DNA of 12,618 bases from Deltaproteobacteria bacterium (GCA_030603465.1 JAUVXT010000046.1:1-12618); one strand, 5' to 3'; positions 1-7,054 are shown, counted from the first letter of the stretch. Translations and numbers: made by a program. The notes: generated from the sequence alone by a model not told the origin.

Positions 1-59
1 GTAATATGCGCTGATACTGGCCTGTGGTAGCGTTTCCTTGACCTGCCCTATAGTTCTAT
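1..59. repeat. left copy of 59-bp direct repeat
   Basis: Bases 1-59 are identical to 12280-12338 in the same orientation. After base 59 the copies diverge, but both still contain a GGGCCCCCGGC block (left about 85-95, right about 12361-12371), so older similarity reaches to roughly base 98-106. A perfect repeat near both ends of an element that carries a tyrosine recombinase suggests attL/attR-like junctions. It could also be a simple duplication or an assembly product, because the window starts exactly at the first base of the repeat and the true left flank is not visible. Confidence 0.85.
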
Positions 60-301
60 ACCCCCCCTATTGACGAGCTCAGGGCCCCCGGCAGCCACGT
101 TTTTAATTCCTTTTGTTTCCATATCTTAAAATCTTCATAATTTTTTCTTTTTACATACCCCCCAGGATAACCCCACGCCCGACCCTGCCGACTTTTTTCT
201 TTCTCATTCCCGGATCGTTCGCCTTTTTATTTTTATTTTTATTTCAATGATCCGGTTATTTCCTATCCACCCCCCAGGACAACCCCATGTCCCATATTGA
301 G

Positions 302-540
302 ACATTGCCAAATTCGCCACCTGGAGAGGGTTATCATCTCGTCTGCTTAGCGCTATCCGTGAAGAACTTGAGGCAGGTTCCCAAATTATGAAGCCGGAGT
401 CAACTTCGTTATATGGAAGTGGAAGAAGTGCCTCGGCGCTGAAGAAGGCTGGAATGACAGTATTTTACTGTGAAGTCTATAACATGCCCCGGACCCCTTA
501 TAACTCGCAGTTTTTATGTATAGAGAATCGTTTTAATGGC
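302..540 (+). pseudogene. possible coding remnant, unrecognised
   Basis: One plus-strand frame stays open from just after a TGA near 301 to beyond 540. Its translation has ordinary protein composition (a stretch like SAIREELEAGSQIMKPES, then SLYGSGRSASALKKAGMTVF). After about base 540 the same frame becomes Pro/Ser/His-rich and looks non-coding. The first internal ATG is at 388 and has no evident ribosome binding site. It runs against the orientation of every other gene. It could be a decayed gene fragment or chance; I do not recognise a family. Confidence 0.2.
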
Positions 541-960
541 CCAGGTGGTAAAAGTATACCCCCTGTTTTGCCCTCAGGACCGGCCGATCTGTCCAGGCCC
601 TTCTCAAGCCTGCCGGCCGGCTTTTCGACTCCCTCCCCTGTTCCCCATGCTTCCCATAAGTCCCGTAAACCTCGTAAGTCCCATAAGCCCCAGCCCACAC
701 ACACTGTTGTTAAGTATGTAGTATCACTTCTCAGGACAATCCATGTCCCATATAGAAAGTTATCATTGTGTCCTGTTTTGATTACCTGTCTACACCTGGA
801 ATGTAAGGGACCGCCCCCGATCTGTCCGGCCTTTCTTCTTCAAGCCTTCGCAGCGCCGACCCCCTCCTCTTCCCCATTGTTCCTACTTCTTCCCCACGAT
901 CCAACCCACCTATAGAAAGTTATAATGTTTACTGTTTAGTACCGCTCTACACCTTAAATA
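515..960. repeat. degenerate tandem units (2 to 3 copies)
   Basis: A block at 578-654 (GACCGGCCGATCTGTCC and what follows, through CTTCTCAAGCC to TTCCCCATGCTTCC) is repeated in diverged form at 809-884. A second module, TATAGAAAGTTAT, is exact at 751-763 and 911-923, and its following 45 bases are similar (CTGTTT, then CTACACCT). A weaker form lies near 517. The region therefore appears to be built from diverged tandem units of about 160-230 bp, with the last unit running into the 3' end of the replication gene. Confidence 0.6.
655..690. repeat. four 9-bp tandem repeats (iteron-like)
   Basis: Plus strand: CATAAGTCC, CGTAAACCT, CGTAAGTCC, CATAAGCCC, in perfect 9-bp register. On the minus strand the unit reads GGACTTATG. 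Its 8-bp core GGACTTAT reappears twice at 2959-2976, on the other side of the replication gene. Short repeats flanking a rep gene suggest binding sites for the Rep protein. No DnaA box (TTATCCACA-type) is seen beside them. Confidence 0.6.
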
Positions 961-2447
961 TATGGAGAGGGAAGGAAGGCGGCAGGCCGGATGTTATGAG
1001 AAAGTTTAAACGGAAGAACATAAAAGATATCCCGTACATAACGCCGTATAAGCCTGGGGTACATGCCGGAAGCCCGAAAAAGCGCCCGTGTCTCTCCTTC
1101 GGTAAAGGCTGCCCGGATTGCCTCTTCTAAGCTCTCCGGCGCCCGGCCATCCGGCAGGATCGCATTATCAAGGGACCGCCAGTTCCATTTAAGTTTGATC
1201 TGTTTCGACCGCACGTTTACCAGGTAGTCATTCCCCCTGTAGACGATCCCCTTCCGTTCCAGCCTCTTGATCCTGTCAAGGTAAGTATTTCTGGAAGCCC
1301 ACGATATCAATAAATCACTGTGGACATTGATTCTGTCCCTGTGTCGCCTCGGATAATAATACTTTACCAGGTTGAACAGGAACCGGGCCTCAGGAATAGA
1401 CCCGCCGACAATCTTCAGCACGTCCACGATATCGGTTTTTGTGAGATAACCATGATATATATTGTGTGTTGAATCCGGATAAACATCGAGGTAACGCCCC
1501 CATATTCGGCGGGCCTGCCTTTCGATCTCTTTCCTGACTACCACAGGACTTTTCATTATATCGACAGAGAATCCGTTATGCTTTTTCTTGATCCATGTCC
1601 AGGTTATTCTCTCGGCTTCTTCTAATGGGACATTCTTTCTCCATAGGTAATATAGCACCTCGAATTGGCTATCATGCCTGGAAGAAGGGGCCTGAAGGCC
1701 GTTTACAAAAAGCTCCTGACCTCTCTGGGATGTTGACAGCATCAAGCTGCCGGCTTTCTCTTCGAATTCAAATTGTAGTTGTTGACTCGGCACCCCTGAC
1801 AAATCGTACTCGTCCAGCTTCTGAAACCAATACGTTTTTTGTTCCCAGGTATCTATGCCCTCGGCCCCATCGTCCAGGCATTGTTGAATTTTGCCGAACG
1901 GGAGGCGCACGCACTTCCTGGCCCTCGGATATATCTCTATTCTGTGCTGCTCACAAAAAGATTGGAATATAGCGCTTAATAATCTCACCGTAGGCGGCCT
2001 GTTATGATAGATAGGCCGTACTAATAAGTGATAGCTGTTTTCGCTCTCTGAAGAGCAGAGCATACTGTTTGACTCTGTGAGCCCCGCCGCGTTTCTCATC
2101 TCCTGCACCTGCTCGATTTCCCGCTTGTCAACGTCAAGGATCGCGTGTCCAGGATACCATTTTCCCAGTGCCCCGACCGTCCGGCTTCCTTCAAGATGTG
2201 CCTGTATGAGTTTGTCCCCCAGGGGCCTATTGATTGTCTTCCAGTGTTTTCCTGGACGTGTCTTCAGAGTGAATCGAGGTATCCGTTGTATGAATAGGTT
2301 TACATATTCGTTGTAATCTGCTTTTCCGGTAGGTCTGCAATCCTTTAAACTTTTCATCGTCTTCCCTTGACTTTTTTCAATCAAGAGATTAGACTTTGAA
2401 TATAACCTTTCGAGTCTCGGACTCTTGACTGAAATCCGGTTTGTCAT
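954..2447 (-). CDS. plasmid replication protein with PrimPol (AEP)-like domain
   Basis: Protein of 497 residues. What I see: a central segment resembling archaeo-eukaryotic primase / primase-polymerase domains, with a DxD pair in HAILDVD (D105, D107), an S-Y-H motif at 138-140 inside NSYHLLVRP, and EIYP (171-174) followed by RLPFG (181-185). These fit the order of AEP catalytic motifs I-III in plasmid and phage replication primases. The C-terminal half is basic and helical and may hold winged-helix DNA-binding units. I infer that it initiates or primes replication of this element. The first ATG (2447) lies in the loop of a 9-bp hairpin. A second ATG at 2357 (residue 31) has GGGAAG just upstream and may be the true start. 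A sigma70-like promoter lies at 2473-2501. The domain call is by motif only; a degenerate primase or another Rep class remains possible. Confidence 0.7.
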   Translation of the reverse strand: MTNRISVKSPRLERLYSKSNLLIEKSQGKTMKSLKDCRPTGKADYNEYVNLFIQRIPRFTLKTRPGKHWKTINRPLGDKLIQAHLEGSRTVGALGKWYPGHAILDVDKREIEQVQEMRNAAGLTESNSMLCSSESENSYHLLVRPIYHNRPPTVRLLSAIFQSFCEQHRIEIYPRARKCVRLPFGKIQQCLDDGAEGIDTWEQKTYWFQKLDEYDLSGVPSQQLQFEFEEKAGSLMLSTSQRGQELFVNGLQAPSSRHDSQFEVLYYLWRKNVPLEEAERITWTWIKKKHNGFSVDIMKSPVVVRKEIERQARRIWGRYLDVYPDSTHNIYHGYLTKTDIVDVLKIVGGSIPEARFLFNLVKYYYPRRHRDRINVHSDLLISWASRNTYLDRIKRLERKGIVYRGNDYLVNVRSKQIKLKWNWRSLDNAILPDGRAPESLEEAIRAAFTEGETRALFRASGMYPRLIRRYVRDIFYVLPFKLSHNIRPAAFLPSPYI

Positions 2448-2464
2448 TCAGCAGGCCGGATTTC
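2431..2464. repeat. 9-bp perfect inverted repeat over the rep start
   Basis: GAAATCCGG at 2431-2439 and CCGGATTTC at 2456-2464 flank a 16-base loop that contains the ATG at 2445-2447. The right arm begins at about the predicted transcription start. It could be an operator for autoregulation or an mRNA hairpin that hides the first start codon. Confidence 0.75.
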
Positions 2465-2472
2465 TTCTTTTA

Positions 2473-2501
2473 ATTTTATATCCGATAACGCCTCTCGTCA
2501 A
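2473..2501 (-). promoter_or_regulatory. sigma70-like promoter for the replication gene
   Basis: On the minus strand TTGACG (2496-2501), a 17-base spacer, then TAAAAT (2473-2478). This predicts a start near 2466, giving a leader of about 19 nt to the ATG at 2447 or about 110 nt to the ATG at 2357. Confidence 0.6.
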
Positions 2502-2629
2502 TCTTTATTACAATTTGACTCTGATAGAAATAGCACTTTTTACCTGCTCAATACACCCCAGACTGGAAATCCCCCCTTTTTTAAATAGGTTGTAACACCC
2601 GTCCCCCAGGGCCCTCATTTATACGTCAT
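2502..2629. other. spacer between HTH gene and rep promoter
   Basis: No gene is visible. The minus strand has runs of G and A (for example AAAAAAGGGGGG near 2575-2585). I see no clear terminator after the HTH gene, so read-through into the replication gene is possible. Confidence 0.4.
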
Positions 2630-2905
2630 TTATCCTGTTCGCGTGACTTTATCCTTCAACCGCCCTCTGATTTCCTGTAAATAGTCTGTCTTTTCCCGCG
2701 CCGTTTCCCGTACGATTGATATGTAATCCCGCACTCCGGCATGTCTCAGCCATCTGTCGATAACGTTAGATTTGACATTGAATTCCAACGCCCACGCCTC
2801 CCTCGTTTTTTTACATTGAAGCGCGTATTGATATGCAAATTTTCTTATCCTCGAAGGTATAAACGGCAAGTTTTTCAATCTCATTTCCGTATCTGATTCT
2901 TTCAT
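2630..2905 (-). CDS. small helix-turn-helix DNA-binding protein
   Basis: Protein of 91 residues. Residues about 33-65 (TREAWALEFNVKSNVIDRWL onward) have the spacing of a helix-turn-helix like those in terminase small subunits and IS-type HTH domains. The N-terminus is basic (KNLPFIPSRIRKFAYQYAL). The protein is too short to hold more than the DNA-binding unit. It lies directly upstream of the replication gene and immediately downstream of regulatory element A and two 10-bp tandem repeats, so I infer a copy-control or transcriptional regulator. The start at 2905 has GGGGGG and TAGAG upstream. The regulatory target is unknown. Confidence 0.6.
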   Translation of the reverse strand: MKESDTEMRLKNLPFIPSRIRKFAYQYALQCKKTREAWALEFNVKSNVIDRWLRHAGVRDYISIVRETAREKTDYLQEIRGRLKDKVTRTG

Positions 2906-2918
2906 ACTCTACCCCCCA

Positions 2919-2954
2919 TTTCATACTCGATGGTTTCACTCGTTACCGATTGTA
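2919..2954 (-). promoter_or_regulatory. 36-bp conserved intergenic element, copy A
   Basis: On the minus strand TACAATCGGTAA, six variable bases, AAACCATCGAGT, then ATGAAA. It lies 14 bases upstream of the HTH gene start. It matches copies B and F exactly over the AAACCATCGAGTAT core. A second GAGTATGAAA occurs at the gene start itself. Confidence 0.75.
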
Positions 2955-2957
2955 TGC

Positions 2958-2982
2958 AGGACTTATAAGGACTTATATAAGT
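2958..2982. repeat. 10-bp tandem repeat with 12-bp palindrome
   Basis: AGGACTTATA occurs twice in tandem (2958-2967, 2968-2977). The second copy runs into a perfect palindrome, ACTTATATAAGT (2971-2982), and the smaller palindrome CTTATAAG lies at 2962-2969. The arrangement suggests dimeric protein binding sites on one helical face upstream of the HTH and replication genes. Confidence 0.65.
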
Positions 2983-3010
2983 ACATTTAATAAAATCTCT
3001 TCCCCCCGAT

Positions 3011-3030
3011 TTCTTGACTTTTCTTGACTT
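3011..3030. repeat. 10-bp tandem repeat TTCTTGACTT x2
   Basis: TTCTTGACTT is repeated perfectly at 3011-3020 and 3021-3030. CTTGACTTTT also occurs at 2367-2376 inside the rep reading frame. It lies between the operon terminator and the promoter region of the HTH/rep unit and may belong to the origin or control region. Confidence 0.6.
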
Positions 3031-3038
3031 TTTCACTT

Positions 3039-3073
3039 AAAAAAACCCGCCAACATCGGCGGACATTGGCGGG
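3039..3073 (-). terminator. rho-independent terminator of the 6617-3159 operon
   Basis: On the minus strand CCCGCCAA, a 12-base loop, TTGGCGGG, then seven T. The stem is perfect (arms 3046-3053 and 3066-3073; T run at 3039-3045). It lies about 85 bases after the zinc-ribbon gene stop. Confidence 0.9.
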
Positions 3074-3158
3074 CCCGACTGTTAAACTTGGTCTCCGCGA
3101 CCTATCGACCTCTTAACGAAAACCAGGATCGCAGCCAATGAATAGATGGAAGTATTCG

Positions 3159-3665
3159 CTAATTTTCCGTTTCACCATCAATCAACTCATAATCTGCGGA
3201 TCGCAACGCTTCCCCTGCCGCCGTCTCAATATCGTCAATCAATGCCGGCCCTTCATTCATTCCCTTATCTCTGATCTTACGGAAGAACAGCGATTGCAAT
3301 TTTTGTAAAACCGCGTCATCCACGCTTGAAATTACGGCATCAAAAAGAGTTTCAACATAAGTTTCGAAAAGCAATGCCGCGCCTTCTCCGTACCCGATCT
3401 GCAATTCAAACGAGTGTAAACGGATTTCAAGCAACTCGGACAATTTTAATTGATCTTGATTCCATACTTGCCCTTGCTGCAACAGATTTTCCGTTATCGC
3501 CTCGTTTTCTTTTTCTGCAAAGATTTTAAATTTCTGGCCGCATTTGTGACATCTAATGCTGATATCTTTTTTATACATTTCAGCGACTTCAAATAAACTT
3601 TCGCCGCATCGGTCGCAAATTATGACCTGAGTAAAAATTTCTGATAAGGCCCGTTCTCCATTCAT
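3159..3665 (-). CDS. zinc-ribbon protein of unknown function
   Basis: Protein of 168 residues. The N-terminus holds a zinc ribbon with C17-x2-C20 and C39-x2-C42. The rest is acidic and mostly helical (about 55-168) with no recognised domain. Its ATG overlaps the TGA of the upstream InPase-domain gene (ATGA), so the two are probably translationally coupled. It is the last gene of its operon, before a strong terminator. The ribbon could bind nucleic acid or a partner protein; I do not recognise the family. Confidence 0.75.
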   Translation of the reverse strand: MNGERALSEIFTQVIICDRCGESLFEVAEMYKKDISIRCHKCGQKFKIFAEKENEAITENLLQQGQVWNQDQLKLSELLEIRLHSFELQIGYGEGAALLFETYVETLFDAVISSVDDAVLQKLQSLFFRKIRDKGMNEGPALIDDIETAAGEALRSADYELIDGETEN

Positions 3666-4714
3666 GTCGCAAAAATTTCCCTCAGAATTTCAGGCCGGAT
3701 TGCCGATCCGGTATTCGTCATCCTCTCGATATCACCGGCCCGCATCAAGCTCATTTCCCCTTTCCTAACAAGCTCCCTGCATTTTAAAAGAATTTCCCTA
3801 CCGGTAACCTTCAAGATTGCTCCGTTCATGGCCTGGAAGGAATGTAATAGTTTTCCTTTCGCCTTCATTTCCGCAACGATAGAATTTTCGGGAAGAGGCG
3901 ATCCCGTTCCCATGCCAATCTTTTCCGGCGTCTTCCCCCCGTCCATCCTCGACTCTACACTGGAAGCTGCCGGCGAGCTCAATCCCTCGATCCGGGCACT
4001 ATCCACCAGCCCCAGAGCTGCCCTGTGCGATCTATCCAGGGATATTCCCTTATTTATCCGCCCTTCAATTACGCCGGCTGTCATCAAGTCAATTTTTCCA
4101 CTTTTCACGGCCTCTCGCGCTTTCTGCAGGACCTCCGTTTTGTTTATTGTCGCGCCGGCAGCTCCCCCCAGCTCTCCCAAATTTTTTCGCAAGTCTTCCA
4201 GCGCCAATTCCAGACCCGTGTCCAGTGTCGATTCATTTATTAACATGATTTTCTCCTTTATAGACTTTTTCAGTTTCGTACCTTTTCTATTTTTTAATAG
4301 CGATTTAAACTCATCCATATTGTAACGATCCATGCTTCCAAAAAACCCCGGCCTGTCATACTGCCTGAGGTATGACATTTTCGCTTCTATTGAATTATTA
4401 AATCCTATCATTGTCTTATCTTCATCGTAGCGACCCGTTACGGGATCGTTTTGGTGAATGACAAACACATCCTTAGAATCGTGGACGGGTCCGATATATA
4501 CATCAACTGGATCACCGTCCACACCCTCGGTTTTCTGAATCCGCCCGTAGGCGATGTGCATAAAAGTGCGCCAGGGCTTGCCATGGTCATCGATTCCCTG
4601 CCGATAGCTTCCCCGTTCATTTTCGATTGAAATAGCGAGCCCTTGAAAATTGACATATCCCTGTAGTTTATGGCTTCTCCAGCCTGTCGCGTTTGTGATC
4701 ACGCCGTTCAACAT
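3662..4714 (-). CDS. polyvalent-type protein with InPase domain
   Basis: Protein of 350 residues. Residues about 15-142 match the pattern of the inorganic-pyrophosphatase-like (InPase) domain known from polyvalent proteins of phages and conjugative elements: DGDPVDVYIGP at 66-76, VFVIHQNDP at 83-91, a DEDK motif at 97-100, and MDEFKSLL at 133-140. The acidic cluster fits metal binding. The C-terminal half carries two copies of a 25-residue motif, AREAVKSGKIDLMTAGVIEG (from 199) and CRELVRKGEMSLMRAGDIER (from 312), separated by a low-complexity linker. Polyvalent proteins often enter a new host with the DNA; here the protein is short and stands alone. Its ATG overlaps the upstream gene by 7 bases. 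The domain is fairly clear; the substrate and the role of the repeats are unknown. Confidence 0.75.
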   Translation of the reverse strand: MLNGVITNATGWRSHKLQGYVNFQGLAISIENERGSYRQGIDDHGKPWRTFMHIAYGRIQKTEGVDGDPVDVYIGPVHDSKDVFVIHQNDPVTGRYDEDKTMIGFNNSIEAKMSYLRQYDRPGFFGSMDRYNMDEFKSLLKNRKGTKLKKSIKEKIMLINESTLDTGLELALEDLRKNLGELGGAAGATINKTEVLQKAREAVKSGKIDLMTAGVIEGRINKGISLDRSHRAALGLVDSARIEGLSSPAASSVESRMDGGKTPEKIGMGTGSPLPENSIVAEMKAKGKLLHSFQAMNGAILKVTGREILLKCRELVRKGEMSLMRAGDIERMTNTGSAIRPEILREIFAT

Positions 4715-5172
4715 TTATCTGCGCCCTCTTCTTTCGCCAGGATCGCCAGCGCTTCTCGCTCGATCCTGCGTTCTGTAGTTTCGGCCTGTTCCCTGGACTG
4801 CACGTCATATTTTTTGTCAAATTTCTCATTCTCGACTTTCGGCCTGGCCCTGAGTTCGTTTTTGATCTTATCAAGTTTGAGTTGTCGCGCTGCCTGCTTC
4901 CGTCCCTCTTTCTCTTCCCTCTGCCGGTTTTTCTCCAGGGCTTTGTATTTGCACCCCTTAAATATGAAAATACCTCTACATTCACGCATAAAATAATCAC
5001 CCGGCAACCTGTCCTCTTTCGTTCCGTATGTCTCAATTATAAGAGGTTTATCATCCGTCATACTCTCCAGCAGTTTCCCGACCGTTTTCATGTCTATGGA
5101 TTCAGTACCTTGCCGGACCTTTAGAGCTCTCGTTTGCACCACCGTAATTGTCGCCGTTAGGTCAACCCTCAT
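4708..5172 (-). CDS. charged coiled-coil protein, unknown
   Basis: Protein of 154 residues. The N-terminal third looks like a small globular part (strand-rich, with IETYGT and FMRECRGIFIFKG). The segment from about 78 to 150 is highly charged (KNRQREEKEGRKQAARQLKL and onward) and likely forms a long helix or coiled coil. Its start ATGA overlaps the upstream RHH-like gene, and AGAGGGG lies about 9 bases before the ATG. Its stop overlaps the InPase-domain gene. I recognise no family. Its place in a tight operon with an RHH-like and a polyvalent-type protein suggests a DNA-maintenance or transfer-related role, which is only context. Confidence 0.6.
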   Translation of the reverse strand: MRVDLTATITVVQTRALKVRQGTESIDMKTVGKLLESMTDDKPLIIETYGTKEDRLPGDYFMRECRGIFIFKGCKYKALEKNRQREEKEGRKQAARQLKLDKIKNELRARPKVENEKFDKKYDVQSREQAETTERRIEREALAILAKEEGADKC

Positions 5173-5735
5173 AATTTCGTCCCCTCTTCAGGCGTTCCGG
5201 TTTGCGTTCCGGTTTTTCTTTGTCGCCGATCCGTGCCTCGTCTCCGCTCATCGCCATCACCGTCAGTTTCCGGCTCGTTGTCATCCTCATAATTAAATTC
5301 GTCCCCATCTTCTTCCCGCCCATCGTTCAACCCTCGGCGCTTCTTTTTTTTCTCTGTATTTCGTCCTTTCTCAACAAGCGCCTTATTTGCCGCAGCGACA
5401 AAAATTTCAATGCCACCCGCACCCAGCACTACCGCCGATTTCAATACAAGACTACACAACTCTTTTGAAGGAAGGTCCAATTTATGCGCCAGTTTATTCA
5501 AATAATTTCTTTCGCTCTTTTTTAAAAACACGTTTACTAAAACGTCTGGCGCTTTCCCACCCCGGGACCTTCTCATTGATTTTATGAGCTCGCTGGGAGT
5601 CTCAATTCCCCGGACCGGTTGCCGTCCATAGACTCTCTCCTCGGCCATTTTTAAAAATCTCTCTCGTTCTTTTCTTTCATTTTCCATGGTCTCAATATAC
5701 CTCGAAAATGTATCCGCACCTAATAGTTTTTTCAT
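5169..5735 (-). CDS. RHH-like DNA-binding protein with acidic tail
   Basis: Protein of 188 residues. Residues about 62-105 (APDVLVNVFLKKSERNYLNK, then LAHKLDLPSKELCSLVLKSA) have the strand-helix-helix pattern of ribbon-helix-helix proteins, including relaxosome accessory and antitoxin types. The N-terminus is charged and helical. The C-terminus (about 128-188) is Lys-rich, then strongly Asp/Glu-rich, then Arg/Thr-rich, and is probably disordered. There is no good ribosome binding site at the ATG at 5735. Methionine 17 (ATG at 5687) is an alternative start. Element B lies 45 bases upstream. No relaxase is visible nearby, so a MobC-like role cannot be claimed. Confidence 0.6.
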   Translation of the reverse strand: MKKLLGADTFSRYIETMENERKERERFLKMAEERVYGRQPVRGIETPSELIKSMRRSRGGKAPDVLVNVFLKKSERNYLNKLAHKLDLPSKELCSLVLKSAVVLGAGGIEIFVAAANKALVEKGRNTEKKKKRRGLNDGREEDGDEFNYEDDNEPETDGDGDERRRGTDRRQRKTGTQTGTPEEGTKL

Positions 5736-5780
5736 AGTTTTTCATATATTTTGGCTGTAATAAATGTCTTTTATATCTCT

Positions 5781-5816
5781 TTTCATACTCGATGGTTTAC
5801 AATATTACTGACTGTT
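5781..5816 (-). promoter_or_regulatory. 36-bp conserved intergenic element, copy B
   Basis: On the minus strand AACAGTCAGTAA, six variable bases, AAACCATCGAGT, ATGAAA. The TAA of GTAA (5805-5807) is the stop codon of the upstream replication-initiator-like gene. The element faces the five-gene unit beginning at 5735. Confidence 0.75.
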
Positions 5817-6617
5817 TAACGCGTTTAATTTGTCCAGGCCCCACCGCCGGTAATTCCCGGACTCCCAGCGTCCCCGCAGCCCGGCATATATAAAGGCCGG
5901 CACGTCCCTAACCTCCCGGCCTGTTTTATTCTCGTAATAAATTACGTAATCCATCATTTCACCTATGGTTTTTGTACTCCCCGACTGTGCGTCAATCATG
6001 TTTATTCGGCTCTGTATGTCCAGCGTATCAAGGAACCCGTCCGCCTGGCCGTATACCCCCGGCTCTTCGTTGCATTGTAGCGCCTCTTTTCCGGATATCT
6101 CTTTTTCGACCGCCTCTTTTTTTTCTTTTGAAAGAGATACGGGCCGCACGTCTTCCCGTCCGGGCCTACTTATACTTTTCTGTGTAGTCTCTGGTAGTCT
6201 ATGTATGGTTTGCTCGTTTCCGCCATTCAAGTTTACACGTTTTGTACAATCCAGTTTGGCGCTTTCCGCCAATCTGGAAAGCTCTTTTTGTTCAAGATGA
6301 TCCTCAATAATATCATTCAGTCTATCAGTATTTATTTTATAATGTACTGTGGCCGGCACCCCTGCAAGTTTTTCCTTGAGTATCCCCGCTGTCTTCAGTA
6401 TCCGCCTGGCCGTGTCCTGTTCCCGCCTGGAGAGCGCTGTCTCTTCTTCCATTTCCCTCCGGGATTTATATATCCAGCCGTTTTTCTTCTCTTTACCTTT
6501 CCAGTACAATAACTGACACAAAAAGATTGTAGCGTTAACCGATTTAAGCGCCTTCGCGAATTCAGGATAGTACGCTATAGGCCGGCCTGCCTGTTCAATG
6601 AAGTCCGATACTTTCAT
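5805..6617 (-). CDS. phage/plasmid replication-initiator-like wHTH protein
   Basis: Protein of 270 residues from the ATG at 6617, chosen because GGGAGGGG lies 6-8 bases upstream and a terminator T-run lies just before it; the ATG at 6665 falls inside that terminator hairpin. Residues about 20-95 follow the winged-helix pattern of phage replication proteins (O / DnaD-like N-termini): FLCQLLYWKGKEKKNGWIYK, then SRREQDTARRILKTAGILKE, then VPATVHYKINTDRL. The middle is variable and charged. The C-terminus (YVIYYENKTGREVRDVPAFI, ending NALNSQ) resembles the small conserved C-terminal tail of such initiators. I infer origin binding and possibly helicase loading. The element therefore has two candidate replication proteins. 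Confidence 0.65.
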   Translation of the reverse strand: MKVSDFIEQAGRPIAYYPEFAKALKSVNATIFLCQLLYWKGKEKKNGWIYKSRREMEEETALSRREQDTARRILKTAGILKEKLAGVPATVHYKINTDRLNDIIEDHLEQKELSRLAESAKLDCTKRVNLNGGNEQTIHRLPETTQKSISRPGREDVRPVSLSKEKKEAVEKEISGKEALQCNEEPGVYGQADGFLDTLDIQSRINMIDAQSGSTKTIGEMMDYVIYYENKTGREVRDVPAFIYAGLRGRWESGNYRRWGLDKLNALNSQ

Positions 6618-6637
6618 ATTTTCCCCTCCCTCAGAAT

Positions 6638-6677
6638 AAAAAAAGACGGCAGGAAGTTTCGTCATTCCCCGCCGCCG
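6638..6677 (-). terminator. rho-independent terminator after the exported-protein gene
   Basis: On the minus strand ACGGCGGCGGGGAA pairs with TTCCTGCCGT, with a bulge of a few bases, and is followed by seven T (6638-6644). It sits between the stop at 6689 and the start at 6617. It suggests that the 6617 gene needs some read-through or its own start signal. Confidence 0.7.
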
Positions 6678-6688
6678 TGCACTCTCTT

Positions 6689-7054
6689 CTACTTTACTCT
6701 ATGACAAATATAAAAATCATACTTGGCCCCAGCCAGGGAAACATTACCGACTGAATCACGAATAGCAATCTTAACCTCGCCGCTGAATGCCCGATCTAAC
6801 ATTTCTATGCGGATAGTGAGATACTTGCCGCCCTCCATATCAACGATAAACTTTTCATCCTTCTCCGAAAGGACCGTAAACTCTTTAATCATAGTCTCGG
6901 CCTCTACATTAAATTCGTCAGGATAGACCTGTCCGATCAACTTGTAAATAGCTTCACCGTCCGGCCAAACACTGACTTCAAATTCTCCAGGTTCCTGTGT
7001 AAATACTATTCCTGCCACCAGCACGAACACCGAAATCAGTATGATCTTTTTCAC
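6689..7054 (-). CDS. exported protein of unknown function
   Basis: Protein of 121 residues from a GTG start at 7054, preceded by a GGGGGGAAGAG run. The N-terminus is a classic signal peptide: KK, a hydrophobic core IILISVFVLVAGIVF, and a likely cleavage just after it near residue 19-20. There is no lipobox cysteine. The mature part (about 100 residues) is acidic and looks strand-rich (FEVSVWPDGEAIY; YLTIRIEMLDRAFSGEVKIA) and may form a small beta domain. It is the only exported product seen in the window and is followed by its own terminator, so it is a candidate cargo gene. No family is recognised. Confidence 0.7.
   Translation of the reverse strand: MKKIILISVFVLVAGIVFTQEPGEFEVSVWPDGEAIYKLIGQVYPDEFNVEAETMIKEFTVLSEKDEKFIVDMEGGKYLTIRIEMLDRAFSGEVKIAIRDSVGNVSLAGAKYDFYICHRVK

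Larger units (their letters stand above)
60..953. other. long non-coding, repeat-rich region downstream of the replication gene
   Basis: I see no convincing complete gene in this stretch. It is pyrimidine-rich on the plus strand, with C runs at 61-67, 157-163 and 269-275. The motif AGGAYAACCCCATGTCCC recurs at 164-180 (diverged), 276-293 and 733-749. A near-perfect inverted repeat has CCGGATCGTT at 210-219 and AATGATCCGG at 246-255, with a T-rich loop. Further repeats are listed separately. Non-coding, repeat-dense DNA next to a Rep gene is typical of an origin or copy-control region, but that role is inferred here. Confidence 0.55.

Noticed and set aside
388..915. Long open plus-strand frame of 175 codons
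   Set aside because: No ribosome binding site; after about residue 50 it is Pro/Ser/His-rich and overlaps diverged non-coding repeats. Only its first part is kept as a possible remnant.
5169..5735. MobC-type relaxosome protein
   Set aside because: The RHH-like pattern alone is not enough, and no relaxase or nic-site signature is visible.
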